From Planctomycetota bacterium (GTDB taxonomy: Bacteria; Planctomycetota; UBA8742; UBA2392): a stretch of DNA of 64,000 nucleotides. The position numbers and the translations under genes are program-made. Below the pieces are notes generated by a model. That model saw nothing but the letters and a program-made list of their open reading frames with translations. It was not told the DNA's origin and did no database searches. This document shows positions 1-8,241 of this stretch, piece after piece (the stretch's first letter is position 1; every line of letters starts with the position of its first letter). The stretch covers positions 1-64,000 of the forward strand of contig JAHBXZ010000014.1 of assembly GCA_019636215.1 (NCBI GenBank), written 5' to 3'.

Positions 1-28
1 AAGCCAGTGCTGATACGAGCTTGCGCAT
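1..28 (-). CDS. 5' end of a leftward gene, probably an exported protein (truncated by window edge)
   Basis: Reading leftward from an ATG at 26-28 gives MRKLVSALA, a basic start followed by hydrophobic residues as in a signal peptide. The stretch just upstream of the ATG on the minus strand contains CTGAGGAGTT, a good Shine-Dalgarno sequence. Only nine codons lie in the window, so the product cannot be named. Confidence 0.5.
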
Positions 29-342
29 GTTTCTAACTCCTCAGGTTAGGAAAGATTCGTCGGAACTGATCGACTAGAGCAGCGGCCGTGCCAAAGTTCC
101 TGCACCGCGGACGCGCCAGATGGAATGCACCGGCGGCAGCCCCAGTAACGGTCGTAAACATTGCAAAAACAATGCTTTGCAGCGTGTGTTACGCCACGGA
201 AACAGGCCTGAGGAGGGATGGTAACAGGTTGTGCCGATCTGTCTTCCCGACCATGGCACCGAATGGGAACGCGGGAACGTCACTTTGGAACGACAATCGT
301 TACTCTGACGGCCTCAGGCTGTGTCGAAAGTCGTAAAGTAAC
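29..342. other. Intergenic region with no recognisable gene
   Basis: About 310 bases between the start of the leftward gene at the edge and the terminator hairpin of the oxidoreductase gene. The short open frames on both strands have no Shine-Dalgarno sequence and no family resemblance. It should hold the promoter of the edge gene, but no clear -35/-10 pair was recognised. Confidence 0.4.
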
Positions 343-372
343 GCGGGACGGCATCTGAAATTGCCGTCCCGC
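343..372 (-). terminator. Hairpin terminator candidate after the Gfo/Idh gene
   Basis: A perfect 11-bp stem (343-353 with 362-372, loop 354-361) lies about 26 bp past the oxidoreductase stop. Leftward transcription would meet the stem and then only a short T-rich stretch, so intrinsic termination is plausible but not strong. Confidence 0.55.
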
Positions 373-397
373 CAACGCCGATTGAACCCAAACGCCA

Positions 398-1441
398 CTA
401 CCAGCGCCGATGTTCTTCCGGAACATGCTTGGTGTAGTGGTCGCGGGCCTTCTTGAGAATCTCGTGGGCCAGCTGAATGGCCGCCAGGCCTTCCTCGCCA
501 CCAACCTGGGGGCGTTCGCCGGTCTGGACGCTGCGCAGAAAGTGCTTCAATTCTGCTTTAAGGGGTTCTTCTTCACCGATGACCACCTGCTCAACGCGGA
601 TCAGGTCGTTGAACACGAACTGCATCAGGTCGTCGATCTTGCTGATGTCCACGTTGTCGACGTTAAAGTTGGCCTCGTCGAGTTTGGGTGTCTTGCTGTA
701 AATCCAGGCCTGTTTGGCCGCGAAATCAAGGTTCAAGTACCTGTCAGCACAGAAGATGCGCATTTTGCGCACGTACTTGTCGCTGATTCGGCTGGCGGTG
801 ATGTTGGCTACGCAGCCGTTCTTGAAGGTCAGCCGGACACTGCATATGTCCTCAAACTTCTTGCTCAGCACAGGTGTGGCCACAGCCTGAATGTCGACGA
901 CTTCGCTGCGCACGATGCTGAGGATGATGTCCAGGTCATGGATCATCACGTCCATCACTACCCCAACGTCCGTGCTTCGGAATGGATAGGGCGAAAGGCG
1001 GTCGGCCTCGATGAAAGCCGCCGTGTTGATGGCGTTGCGAATGCTGGTAAGGGCCGGGTTGAAACGCTCGATGTGGCCGACCTGCAGGATGCGTTTGTGC
1101 TTCTTGGCGAGTTCGGTCAGCTTGTGGCACTCGTCCACGGTGTAGGCCATCGGCTTTTCAACCAGAACGTGGATGCCATTCTCGATCAGCCAGCTTGCCA
1201 CGTCGTAATGGTAGCGTGTGGGCACTACCACGGTGGCCGCATCAACGCGGCCCTTTAACTTCTTGAAGTCGTCGCAGGGCTCCACGTGGAAGCGCTCGGC
1301 GATGGCACTGCGGGTCTTTTCGTTGTTGTCGCAGACGGCGACGAGTTCTGCGTTGGGCAGCTCTTTGAGGCAGCGGGCGTGGTTCTTTCCCAAGTGGCCA
1401 ACACCGATGACGGCCACCCGGACGCGTTGCGGGTCTGTCAC
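398..1441 (-). CDS. Gfo/Idh/MocA family NAD(P)-dependent oxidoreductase
   Basis: Begins with a Rossmann fold (VRVAVIGVGHLGKNHARCL) and carries the EKPMAYTVDECHKL motif with the catalytic-region Lys of Gfo/Idh dehydrogenases; the rest matches the family's C-terminal substrate domain. A GTG start at 1441 is chosen because TGGAGAAATCA sits directly upstream; a TTG at 1489 in the same frame lacks such a site. It follows fabZ and lpxC on the same strand. Oxidoreductases of this family beside lpx genes include GnnA, which oxidises UDP-GlcNAc at C3 for 3-amino lipid A, but no GnnB aminotransferase is nearby, so the substrate is only inferred. Predicted length 347 residues, cytoplasmic. Confidence 0.85.
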   Translation of the reverse strand: MTDPQRVRVAVIGVGHLGKNHARCLKELPNAELVAVCDNNEKTRSAIAERFHVEPCDDFKKLKGRVDAATVVVPTRYHYDVASWLIENGIHVLVEKPMAYTVDECHKLTELAKKHKRILQVGHIERFNPALTSIRNAINTAAFIEADRLSPYPFRSTDVGVVMDVMIHDLDIILSIVRSEVVDIQAVATPVLSKKFEDICSVRLTFKNGCVANITASRISDKYVRKMRIFCADRYLNLDFAAKQAWIYSKTPKLDEANFNVDNVDISKIDDLMQFVFNDLIRVEQVVIGEEEPLKAELKHFLRSVQTGERPQVGGEEGLAAIQLAHEILKKARDHYTKHVPEEHRRW

Positions 1442-1576
1442 TGATTTCTCCAGTGAGCGGGTACTAGCTTTTACGTGTTCTACGCCCAATCTTCAAGTTA
1501 CTGACACACCGTGCACGACAGGTAAGGGCAAGAGCCGCAAGCGCCAGCGCGAGGTGAGCTGGTCAACTGACAGCCC

Positions 1577-2059
1577 CTACTCCGGCCGCTTTTCGTCCAC
1601 CACCATGAAACTGACCGTGCCTTCGCAGCTCATTTGTCCATCCACACTGGCTTTGGCCTTGACCACGCACAGGCCGCGCTTTTCGCGCACCAGCTCGGCC
1701 TCGAGTTTCAGTTGATCACCGGGAACGACTTGCCGACGGAACTTGACCTCATCCACAGAGGTAAAGAAAGCCAGTTTGCCAAGGTTTTCGGGGCGCGAGA
1801 GGATCAACAGGCCGCCCATCTGGGCCAGGGCTTCGATTTGAAGCACGCCCGGAAACACAGGCCGGCCCGGAAAGTGGCCCATGAAACAGGGCTCGTTGAA
1901 GGTGATGTTCTTGTAGCCCTCGGCCTTGGTTTCGGTGTGCCACAGCACGCGGTCCACCATAAGGAAGGGATAGCGGTGCGGCGCGATTTTCAGGATGCCC
2001 AGGATGTCCAGCGGGCCCTTGTTGCCTTCCAGCGGAAGGGTGGTGGTCGTGTCGTGCAT
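1577..2059 (-). CDS. fabZ: 3-hydroxyacyl-ACP dehydratase FabZ
   Basis: Dehydrates 3-hydroxyacyl-ACP in type II fatty acid synthesis. The hotdog-fold signature GHFPGRPVFPGVLQIEALAQ carries the catalytic His and Glu, and the N-terminal PHRYPFLMVDRV block is typical. The ATG at 2059 (MHDTTTTLP) is preferred because it lies 13 bp after the lpxC stop and has AAGGAA upstream; the frame is open further upstream only as an overlap into lpxC. FabZ and LpxC compete for 3-hydroxymyristoyl-ACP, so co-transcription makes sense for balancing phospholipid and lipid A. In Bacteroidetes the two are often fused; here they are separate. Length 160 residues, normal for the family. Confidence 0.96.
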   Translation of the reverse strand: MHDTTTTLPLEGNKGPLDILGILKIAPHRYPFLMVDRVLWHTETKAEGYKNITFNEPCFMGHFPGRPVFPGVLQIEALAQMGGLLILSRPENLGKLAFFTSVDEVKFRRQVVPGDQLKLEAELVREKRGLCVVKAKASVDGQMSCEGTVSFMVVDEKRPE

Positions 2060-2072
2060 TGGGTTCCTTGGA

Positions 2073-2909
2073 CTATTGGGCTGCTTCGTACTGGGCGCGC
2101 ACGGCCTTGGCAAGTTTCTGGTTCTGGCTGTGGCCGCTGCGTTCGGCCGCGACCATGGCGTTCAGGCGCAGGTTGGTCACGGCCAGGTCGCCGATTACAT
2201 CCAGCAGCTTGTGGCGGGCGTATTCATCGGGATAGCGCAGGGTGTTTTCCATCGGGCCCTTGGGGCCGACCACCAGAGTGTTCTGGGTGTTGGCGCCTTT
2301 GCCGAAGCCGGCGGCCTTGAGCATCAGGGCCTCTTGTTCCAGACAGAAGGTGCGGGCCGGGCCGATCTCGCGCTCGAACGTTTCGGGCGTGACGGTGAAC
2401 CTGACAGTCGTGCGCGGCATGAACGGTACGCCGTAGTCCAGCGTGTATTCCACCTCAAGGCCGCCCTTGCCGGGGCCGATGCGCGCGCCTGCGTTGCCGT
2501 CTTTGACGTCTACGGGTGCGCTGGGCGTGAATTCGGCGCGGTCGGCGGCCAGGGGCGCAATGCCGGCTCGCTTGATCATGTCGCAGAACACCAGCGCGCT
2601 GCCGTCTCCGGCCGGGGGCTCGGGCGCGGTCAGGACCAATTCGGCGTTGTCCACGCCCATGCCGTACAGCGCGGCCAGCACGTGCTCAACGGTGTGGGCT
2701 TCGACGCCATTCTCAAAGAGCAGCGTGCGGCGCTGCTTTTCGACGATGTTGCGCGGGTGTACGGCAATGCGCGCGTTGCTCTTGTCGGCGCGGATCACGG
2801 TGTAGCCCGCACCCGCCGGGGCAGGCCGCAAGGTCAGCGTGACATCATGGCCTTCATGCAGGCTGACGCCGGTCAGCGAGACTTCTTTGGACAGGGTGGT
2901 CTGCTTCAT
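2073..2909 (-). CDS. lpxC: UDP-3-O-acyl-N-acetylglucosamine deacetylase LpxC
   Basis: Catalyses the committed step of lipid A synthesis, a zinc-dependent deacetylation. Visible motifs are HTVEHVLAALYG (first zinc His), DGSA, the NTQNTLVVG block and RHKLLDVIGDLAV, which holds the second His and the Asp zinc ligands and the catalytic-region His. Length is 278 residues, slightly short against about 305 in E. coli. The ATG overlaps the stop of the upstream surface-protein gene as ATGA (2906-2909), so translation is probably coupled. The presence of the pathway indicates a Gram-negative outer membrane with lipopolysaccharide. Confidence 0.96.
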   Translation of the reverse strand: MKQTTLSKEVSLTGVSLHEGHDVTLTLRPAPAGAGYTVIRADKSNARIAVHPRNIVEKQRRTLLFENGVEAHTVEHVLAALYGMGVDNAELVLTAPEPPAGDGSALVFCDMIKRAGIAPLAADRAEFTPSAPVDVKDGNAGARIGPGKGGLEVEYTLDYGVPFMPRTTVRFTVTPETFEREIGPARTFCLEQEALMLKAAGFGKGANTQNTLVVGPKGPMENTLRYPDEYARHKLLDVIGDLAVTNLRLNAMVAAERSGHSQNQKLAKAVRAQYEAAQ

Positions 2910-4600
2910 GCGGTCGCATCATGCCTGCGCCGCACCGCCACGAAAAGCAGCAATGCCAGTGCAAAGGGCACAGCCAACCCAGTGGCCGGGGCGGTGCTGC
3001 AGCCTTCGTCTTCGTCGTCGCCGCCGCCACCGCCACCGCCGCCACCGCCAACGCCACTGGGCGTCGCGGCGTAGCCAATCACATCGTAGGTGAAGCTTCC
3101 GTCCGCGGTGTTGTTCGCCAGGGTGACCGTAAAGCGGAAGAGTCCCTGGGCGGTGGGCGTAACGCTGAAGACGACGATTGACGAAGCTCCAGGAGCAAGG
3201 GTCGCCGCAGGTTGCGTCGTCACGGTCGCCGTGCAGTTGGCTTGGCCTGAGATGCCGATGGGAACAGTCAGTGTCAGGTCAACCACGGCGGACGCGTCGT
3301 TACCGAATACGCAGGTCTCGGACAACGTCGTGCCGACTTCGGCCAGGGTCGCCACCGCCGCGTAGCCGCCATCATTGACGGGCGCGCCGCCGTAGGTGAC
3401 GACAAGGCTCGGGTACTGAAACTCGAATGCGCCAGAGTCAGGGTCGAGACGGACAAACCCGCGCTGGTCGATAGTCAGGGGCGAAGCGGGGTCGCCCGCG
3501 CCGATCGCGGGGCTGGTCGCATCGAGGGCGTGTGTGCGGGTCAGCCCGCCGTTGTCTGCGATCGGCAGAAGCAGCGGGTTGGTGCCTGACTGGTCGCCGA
3601 TACCGTACATCCACGTGGCAACGTCTGCGCAAACGTTGTAACCCGTGGAAAGAAAATTAACCGCAGTGCCGGCCCCGGAGGTTGTCCCCACATGCATGTC
3701 CGGGGCAACCGTGTCAGTGAAGATGCAGCTGTTGAATGTCGCATTGACTGTCACCGTGTTACCGACGCCGCTATTGCCGGCTGAAAGCAGGATGCATTGG
3801 CCCGCGGCCGTGGCCGAGTTATCCGCGAACGTGCTGGACGATACGGTTAACGTCAGGGTTCTATTGACAGAGATAGAGCTGATGCCAGCCCGAATTGCGC
3901 CCCCGCCCGCTGCGCTGCTCGAACTCGTAGCCTGGTTGCCGGAGAACGTCGAGTTTTCGACCACGAATGCCGCGTTCGATAGAGCATCGTAGTAAATAGC
4001 GCCACCATGCCCCGAACTGTTTCCCTCGAACGAGCAGCGCACGATCAGCACTGAGTTGCCAAACAACGACAGGGCTCCGCCTGCGTGGGTAGCTGGGGTC
4101 GAGTTCCCGATGAATGCGCAGTCCGTCAACGTGCCGACCTGGCCATGGATGGCTCCACCCATGGCGCTGGTTGACGACGTACGACAGCTTTCGAATACGC
4201 AGTTCGTACAAGTCAGCACCGACCCGCCGTTGTTTACCGCGCCGCCGCTACTGGCAACTGCATGGCCGTCAAGAAGCCGAAGGTTGTTCAGTGTGAGGTC
4301 CGCGGCCTGGTTGAAAATGCGGCTGGCGTCGTTGCCGCTGATTGTGATGTCAGGCTTGCCGCTGGCAGCTGTCAAACCGGTAATCGTCAGCACCTTGCCG
4401 CCAGGAGAAATCGGCCCGCTGGTCAGGGTAAGCGTGCCGCCCGCCAACGAGGGATCGAACACAATCTCGTCGCCCGTTGCCGCCGCGGTCACGGTGTCCC
4501 GCAGGGAGCCTGTGCCTGTATCATTGAGGTTTGTGACGGTCAAAGTGGCCGCGTACAGCGGCGTGGCGCACAGCAGCGCCAGCAAGGTCAGATAACGCAT
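2906..4600 (-). CDS. Secreted beta-helix (choice-of-anchor Q type) surface protein with C-terminal sorting tail
   Basis: Starts at ATG 4600 with AGGGGATTCC upstream; an earlier in-frame start at 4639 is less likely. Residues 1-17 are a signal peptide (MRYLTLLALLCATPLYA). The following TGTGSLRDTVTAA resembles the CSLRDAI-type opening of choice-of-anchor Q and polymorphic outer-membrane proteins, and the middle has many short Asn/Gly turns (GGAI, NSTF) of a right-handed beta-helix, ending with NGGLTRTHAL and an SPAIGAGD-like segment. The tail is a Gly/Asp-rich linker, one Cys, a hydrophobic helix (LAVPFALALLLFVA) and RRR, a probable CTERM-type sorting signal. About 564 residues. Its stop overlaps the lpxC start by 4 nt, which is odd for a surface protein. 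Confidence 0.85.
   Translation of the reverse strand: MRYLTLLALLCATPLYAATLTVTNLNDTGTGSLRDTVTAAATGDEIVFDPSLAGGTLTLTSGPISPGGKVLTITGLTAASGKPDITISGNDASRIFNQAADLTLNNLRLLDGHAVASSGGAVNNGGSVLTCTNCVFESCRTSSTSAMGGAIHGQVGTLTDCAFIGNSTPATHAGGALSLFGNSVLIVRCSFEGNSSGHGGAIYYDALSNAAFVVENSTFSGNQATSSSSAAGGGAIRAGISSISVNRTLTLTVSSSTFADNSATAAGQCILLSAGNSGVGNTVTVNATFNSCIFTDTVAPDMHVGTTSGAGTAVNFLSTGYNVCADVATWMYGIGDQSGTNPLLLPIADNGGLTRTHALDATSPAIGAGDPASPLTIDQRGFVRLDPDSGAFEFQYPSLVVTYGGAPVNDGGYAAVATLAEVGTTLSETCVFGNDASAVVDLTLTVPIGISGQANCTATVTTQPAATLAPGASSIVVFSVTPTAQGLFRFTVTLANNTADGSFTYDVIGYAATPSGVGGGGGGGGGGDDEDEGCSTAPATGLAVPFALALLLFVAVRRRHDATA
2937..3004. repeat. DNA repeat encoding the sorting-tail core (copy 1)
   Basis: 68 bases at the 3' end of the surface gene ending at 2906. 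They match 4692-4759 at all but one position. The repeat covers the Cys, the hydrophobic helix and the start of the Arg cluster, while the bodies of the two proteins are quite different. Confidence 0.9.
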
Positions 4601-4657
4601 GGAATCCCCTGGTGCGTAGGCCGGCAGGATACTCAGCAAAGGCCGCGACCGAAACTT

Positions 4658-7450
4658 CTAATCCACCGTGATGTTTCGCCTGCGCCGCGCCGCCACGAAA
4701 AGCAGCAATGTCAGTGCAAAGGGCACAGCCAACCCAGTGGCCGGGGCGGTGCTGCAGCCCTCATCGTCGTCATCGTCGCCGCCGCTGACTGGGACTGCGA
4801 CGCTGATGGTGATGGTGTGCGTGTCGGTCTGCGCCCCGCCGGGGCCGGTGTTGCCCTGGTCGTCCACATCAATCTGGATCGTCGCCGCACCGGTAAACGC
4901 GGCGGTGGGTGCGAATGCCAGGCCGTTCAGCGCCGCGTTGATGTCTGTCAGGTTTCCCGTGAATGCCATGGCCGCATCGGCCGTTCCCGTACCGGCACTG
5001 AAGGTAAGGCCGGCGGTCGCGGCCAGAGTGAGCGTGCCGTTTGTGGCCGTCAATGTAACTTCGAGGCTGGCCGTGCCCGCGTCGGCATCGGCGATACTCA
5101 AGCTTGTAAGCACAAGCGGCGTGTCCGGCGGCGTGTTGGCGCTGGCCGGTGCGGAAATCACGGGCGCCTGATTGGGCACCTGCACGTCGAGCGCCACGGT
5201 CTCGGAGTCCGTCAGCGAGCCGCCTGCGCCGGTGTTGCCCTGGTCGTCCACGTCAATCTGCAGGGAGGCTGCACCGAGATAGGCCGTGATAGGCGTGAAC
5301 GTGGCCCCGTTGAGCGCTACGTTGATGGCATCCAGCGTGCCCGTGAAAGTCATGGCCGCGTCGGCCGTGCCATCGCCCGCGGAGAAGCTCAGGCCAGTAA
5401 CCGTCGAGAGCGTGGCTGTGCCTTGGGTGGCGGTAAGCGTGAGTTGTAAAGCCGCGCCCCAGGCCGCGTCGTCGGCGATGCTGACTGTGGCGCTGAACGT
5501 GTGCGCGGAGTTCTGGGCGATGATCAGTGAGGCCGGGGCCGTGATCACGGGGGCTTCGTTCGCGCCGGTTTCAACGGCGCCGACATCGACGGTGCCGCTC
5601 TTGATGCGGGTCACGCCGCGCTGATCGCGCGCGGGGATGTTCGCGGCGGCGTTGTTGCCGGTGTTGATCGCGGGCGAGCCCGTGTTCGGAGCCATGCTTT
5701 GCGTGGGGCCACCGTTGCTCGCAAGCGCGGCCAGCATTGGGTCGGCCGTGACCGGCGTGCCGGTAACGGTCGCGCCGGAGTTATTGATGCCGCCTTCGAT
5801 GATGCTGAAGCTGTCGGTGGTCAGGCTCGAAACGCTGGTGCCTGAGGGCGTGTCGAAGGGATGACCGCCTTGGGCCACGGCCACGTTGGAGTCGCCGGTG
5901 GCGTCGGCCAGAATGCTGTTTTCAATCGTGAGTGTTGCGGTGCCCGGCGCGCTCTGCACGCCTTTGCCATGGAGCGCCAGTGAATAGACGTTGCCGCCGT
6001 GGTTGAGCTGGCCCCCCGACGCGCTGTTGGCCGCCAGCGTGCTGCTGACGATGAGGACAGAGCCATTGAGGTTGAACAACGCGCCGCCCAGACCCTGGCC
6101 GTTCGTGGTGATGTCGGGCGAAGTGCCGCCGATGGCCGAATTTTGCGTGAACGTGCAGTTGATAATCGTCAATGTGCCGGTGTGGTTGAACACGGCGCCA
6201 CCCATGCCTGCACCACCGCCGCTCCAACCGAATGCCGGGCCGCCGGCAGTGCCATCACCGCCGCCAAATCCTCGTACGCCGTTGTTTCCGACCAATGGTC
6301 CGGTCGAGCCATAGCCTCCCGCGCCGCCCCCGCCACCAAAGCCGCCGTGCCCACCACTGCCGCCGCCGACGCTAAGGATGCCATTCTGTCCCCCGCCTCC
6401 GCCGCCAAAGCCGCCGGAACCGGCCGTTCGACCGCCAAATCCGCGGCCGCCACCTCCACCGACTCCACCGCCTCCAGGGCCGTAAGCGCCCCCGGCACCG
6501 AACTCACCACCATCGCCAGAAATATCGTTTGGTGAGCCTGGGGCACCGCCACCATTGGTTCCGCTCACTGCGGTACCGTCGTCGGCGGGTCCGAATCCGC
6601 CTCCACCGTAAGCGAAACTTCCGCCACCATTAGAGTCGCCGCCAAACGGGCTGGTCACCAGTGTACCGGTGAACGTGTGGGTGTAGAAACCGCCTCCCCG
6701 ACCCACCGAGGTGTTTCCGTTTTCACCGGAACCTCCCATTCCGCCGCCCCCGCCGGCACCGGCAGCTGCCACATTGATGCGTGCCGTTCCGCTGCCGCCG
6801 ACGGCGCTATTGGCCGTGATCAGGCACGAATCAAGACTCAGGGTGCCCTGATTGAAAACAGCGCCACCGGCACCAAGGCCGCCGCCTCCACTGCCACCCT
6901 TGGCCGAAGTGCCGTCGGCACCCCGACCGCCGTCGCCGCCGCGCGCTAGGCCATTGCGCAGCGTCAGATTGCGCAGTGTCAGGTTACCGGGGCTGACGGC
7001 CACTTTGCCCGTGCCGCCGGTGTGAAACGGGCCCATCACGAAGAGCAAGCGAAAGTTCGGCGTGCCGCCGGCGCTGCTGCGCTCGATGATCGCGCCGTTG
7101 CCTTCGATCGTGATCTCGCTCGTGATCGGCGGCAGGCCCGTGGGCCCGTACCACCAGTTGCTCGGCGCGGCGATCGTGTACGTGCTTGCGCCAAGCACAA
7201 TCGTGTCCGCGCCGGCCGTGTTGTTGGCCGCGATGATCGCTTCGGGCAGGCTGATCAAACCGTCCGTGCCCGGCAGGCTTGCGATGTTCAGCGTTGCGGA
7301 GTCATAGAGCCCCGTGCGCCCGTTGGGGTCTTGCGTGATGAACGCCGCCCCCGGCACGTCAATCGTCATGCTGGTCGTGGTTACAGTAATCGTGGCCGCG
7401 CACAGCGGCGCGGCGGCGCACAGCGCCGCGAGGATCAGGATGCGTTTCAT
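4658..7450 (-). CDS. Large Gly-rich secreted surface protein with sorting tail
   Basis: Signal peptide MKRILILAALCAAAPLCA with GGAGAACCC just before the ATG at 7450. The N-terminal part has the LPEAIIAANN opening of choice-of-anchor Q/beta-helix proteins. Roughly residues 170-420 are extremely Gly-rich (runs such as GGGGVGGGGGRGFGG), reminiscent of PE_PGRS-type low complexity. After a SPAINTGNN segment come two related modules of about 110 residues beginning APVITAPASL and APVISAPASA and containing a VDDQGNTG motif, resembling cadherin-like/Ig-like repeats. The C-terminus repeats the Gly-Asp, single Cys, hydrophobic helix and RRRR tail of the next gene. 930 residues; probably outer-surface anchored or exported. 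Function unknown; structural or adhesive role is inference. Confidence 0.85.
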   Translation of the reverse strand: MKRILILAALCAAAPLCAATITVTTTSMTIDVPGAAFITQDPNGRTGLYDSATLNIASLPGTDGLISLPEAIIAANNTAGADTIVLGASTYTIAAPSNWWYGPTGLPPITSEITIEGNGAIIERSSAGGTPNFRLLFVMGPFHTGGTGKVAVSPGNLTLRNLTLRNGLARGGDGGRGADGTSAKGGSGGGGLGAGGAVFNQGTLSLDSCLITANSAVGGSGTARINVAAAGAGGGGGMGGSGENGNTSVGRGGGFYTHTFTGTLVTSPFGGDSNGGGSFAYGGGGFGPADDGTAVSGTNGGGAPGSPNDISGDGGEFGAGGAYGPGGGGVGGGGGRGFGGRTAGSGGFGGGGGGQNGILSVGGGSGGHGGFGGGGGAGGYGSTGPLVGNNGVRGFGGGDGTAGGPAFGWSGGGAGMGGAVFNHTGTLTIINCTFTQNSAIGGTSPDITTNGQGLGGALFNLNGSVLIVSSTLAANSASGGQLNHGGNVYSLALHGKGVQSAPGTATLTIENSILADATGDSNVAVAQGGHPFDTPSGTSVSSLTTDSFSIIEGGINNSGATVTGTPVTADPMLAALASNGGPTQSMAPNTGSPAINTGNNAAANIPARDQRGVTRIKSGTVDVGAVETGANEAPVITAPASLIIAQNSAHTFSATVSIADDAAWGAALQLTLTATQGTATLSTVTGLSFSAGDGTADAAMTFTGTLDAINVALNGATFTPITAYLGAASLQIDVDDQGNTGAGGSLTDSETVALDVQVPNQAPVISAPASANTPPDTPLVLTSLSIADADAGTASLEVTLTATNGTLTLAATAGLTFSAGTGTADAAMAFTGNLTDINAALNGLAFAPTAAFTGAATIQIDVDDQGNTGPGGAQTDTHTITISVAVPVSGGDDDDDEGCSTAPATGLAVPFALTLLLFVAARRRRNITVD
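4692..4759. repeat. DNA repeat encoding the sorting-tail core (copy 2)
   Basis: Partner of 2937-3004, differing at one base in 68. The conservation at nucleotide level, including third codon positions, points to recent duplication or gene conversion of the 3' tail between adjacent genes. Confidence 0.9.
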
Positions 7451-7545
7451 GGGTTCTCCGGGCGCACAGCATAGTCACACCGCAGCCCGCGCCAAACAAT
7501 TCCACACCCTTTACCTGCGCGCCAATCACCGGCACCATTGCGGGT

Positions 7546-8211
7546 ATGAAGCGACTTCTGCAGGGCATTGCCCACTTTCACGCCAACGTGCGCCCATCGG
7601 TGCGCGAGACCTTTGCCAAGCTGGCACTGGGCCAGAAGCCGGACTGCCTGTTTGTGGCCTGCTCCGACAGCCGCGTGGTGCCGAACCTGTTTGCTTCCAG
7701 CGACCCCGGCGACCTGTTCGTGATTCGCAACCCGGGCAACATCGTCGCCCCCAGCGACGTTGACGGCAAATCCCAGGCCGACGAAAGCGAGGCCGGGGCC
7801 ATTGAGTTCGCCCTGATGTTCCTGGGTGTGCCCGACATCGTCGTCTGCGGCCACAGCGAGTGTGCGGCCATGCGCGCCCTGTGCGGCGAAGTTCACCTGG
7901 AAGGTGCCGATCATCTTCAGGCCTGGCTGCGCCATGCCGACCAGGCCCTGCAGGCGCGCCCGGACGCGCACCTGGATTCGCAGCAGGCCCGGCACAACAT
8001 GGTGGGGCAGATCAACGTGCTGGTGCAACTGGACAACCTGCGCAGCTACCCGTTTGTGGCCGAGCGCGAGAAACAGGGCAAACTGCGCCTGCACGCATGG
8101 TGGTTTGACATTGCCAACGCCGAGGTTCACGTGTTCGACCGCAAGACCGGCCGCTTCCACGTAATTGACGCGGCCCGGGCGGAACTGCTGATCAGCGAAC
8201 TGGGGCACTAG
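7546..8211 (+). CDS. Beta-class carbonic anhydrase
   Basis: Interconverts CO2 and bicarbonate using a zinc ion. The zinc ligands are visible in ACSDSR (Cys, with the Asp-Arg dyad) and GHSECAAM (His and Cys), and RNPGNIV is a further beta-class signature. 221 residues, no signal peptide, so cytoplasmic, typical for the family. It is transcribed rightward within an otherwise leftward envelope block and has no partner gene; a 95-bp divergent spacer separates it from the large Gly-rich gene. Start at ATG 7546. Confidence 0.94.
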   Translation: MKRLLQGIAHFHANVRPSVRETFAKLALGQKPDCLFVACSDSRVVPNLFASSDPGDLFVIRNPGNIVAPSDVDGKSQADESEAGAIEFALMFLGVPDIVVCGHSECAAMRALCGEVHLEGADHLQAWLRHADQALQARPDAHLDSQQARHNMVGQINVLVQLDNLRSYPFVAEREKQGKLRLHAWWFDIANAEVHVFDRKTGRFHVIDAARAELLISELGH

Positions 8212-8241
8212 CCCTTCCAGCCCGGATGCCTTCCTGGCGGC

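Noticed and set aside
1995-3074. 359-codon plus-strand frame across fabZ, lpxC and a surface gene
   Set aside because: Antisense of three well-supported genes and ends in poly-Ser/Pro from the Gly/Asp tail codons; an artefact.
6200-6960. Gly-rich stretch as a non-coding GC-rich repeat
   Set aside because: It is in frame within a gene with a signal peptide, good Shine-Dalgarno and sorting tail, and the residues between Gly runs vary as in real PGRS-like proteins.
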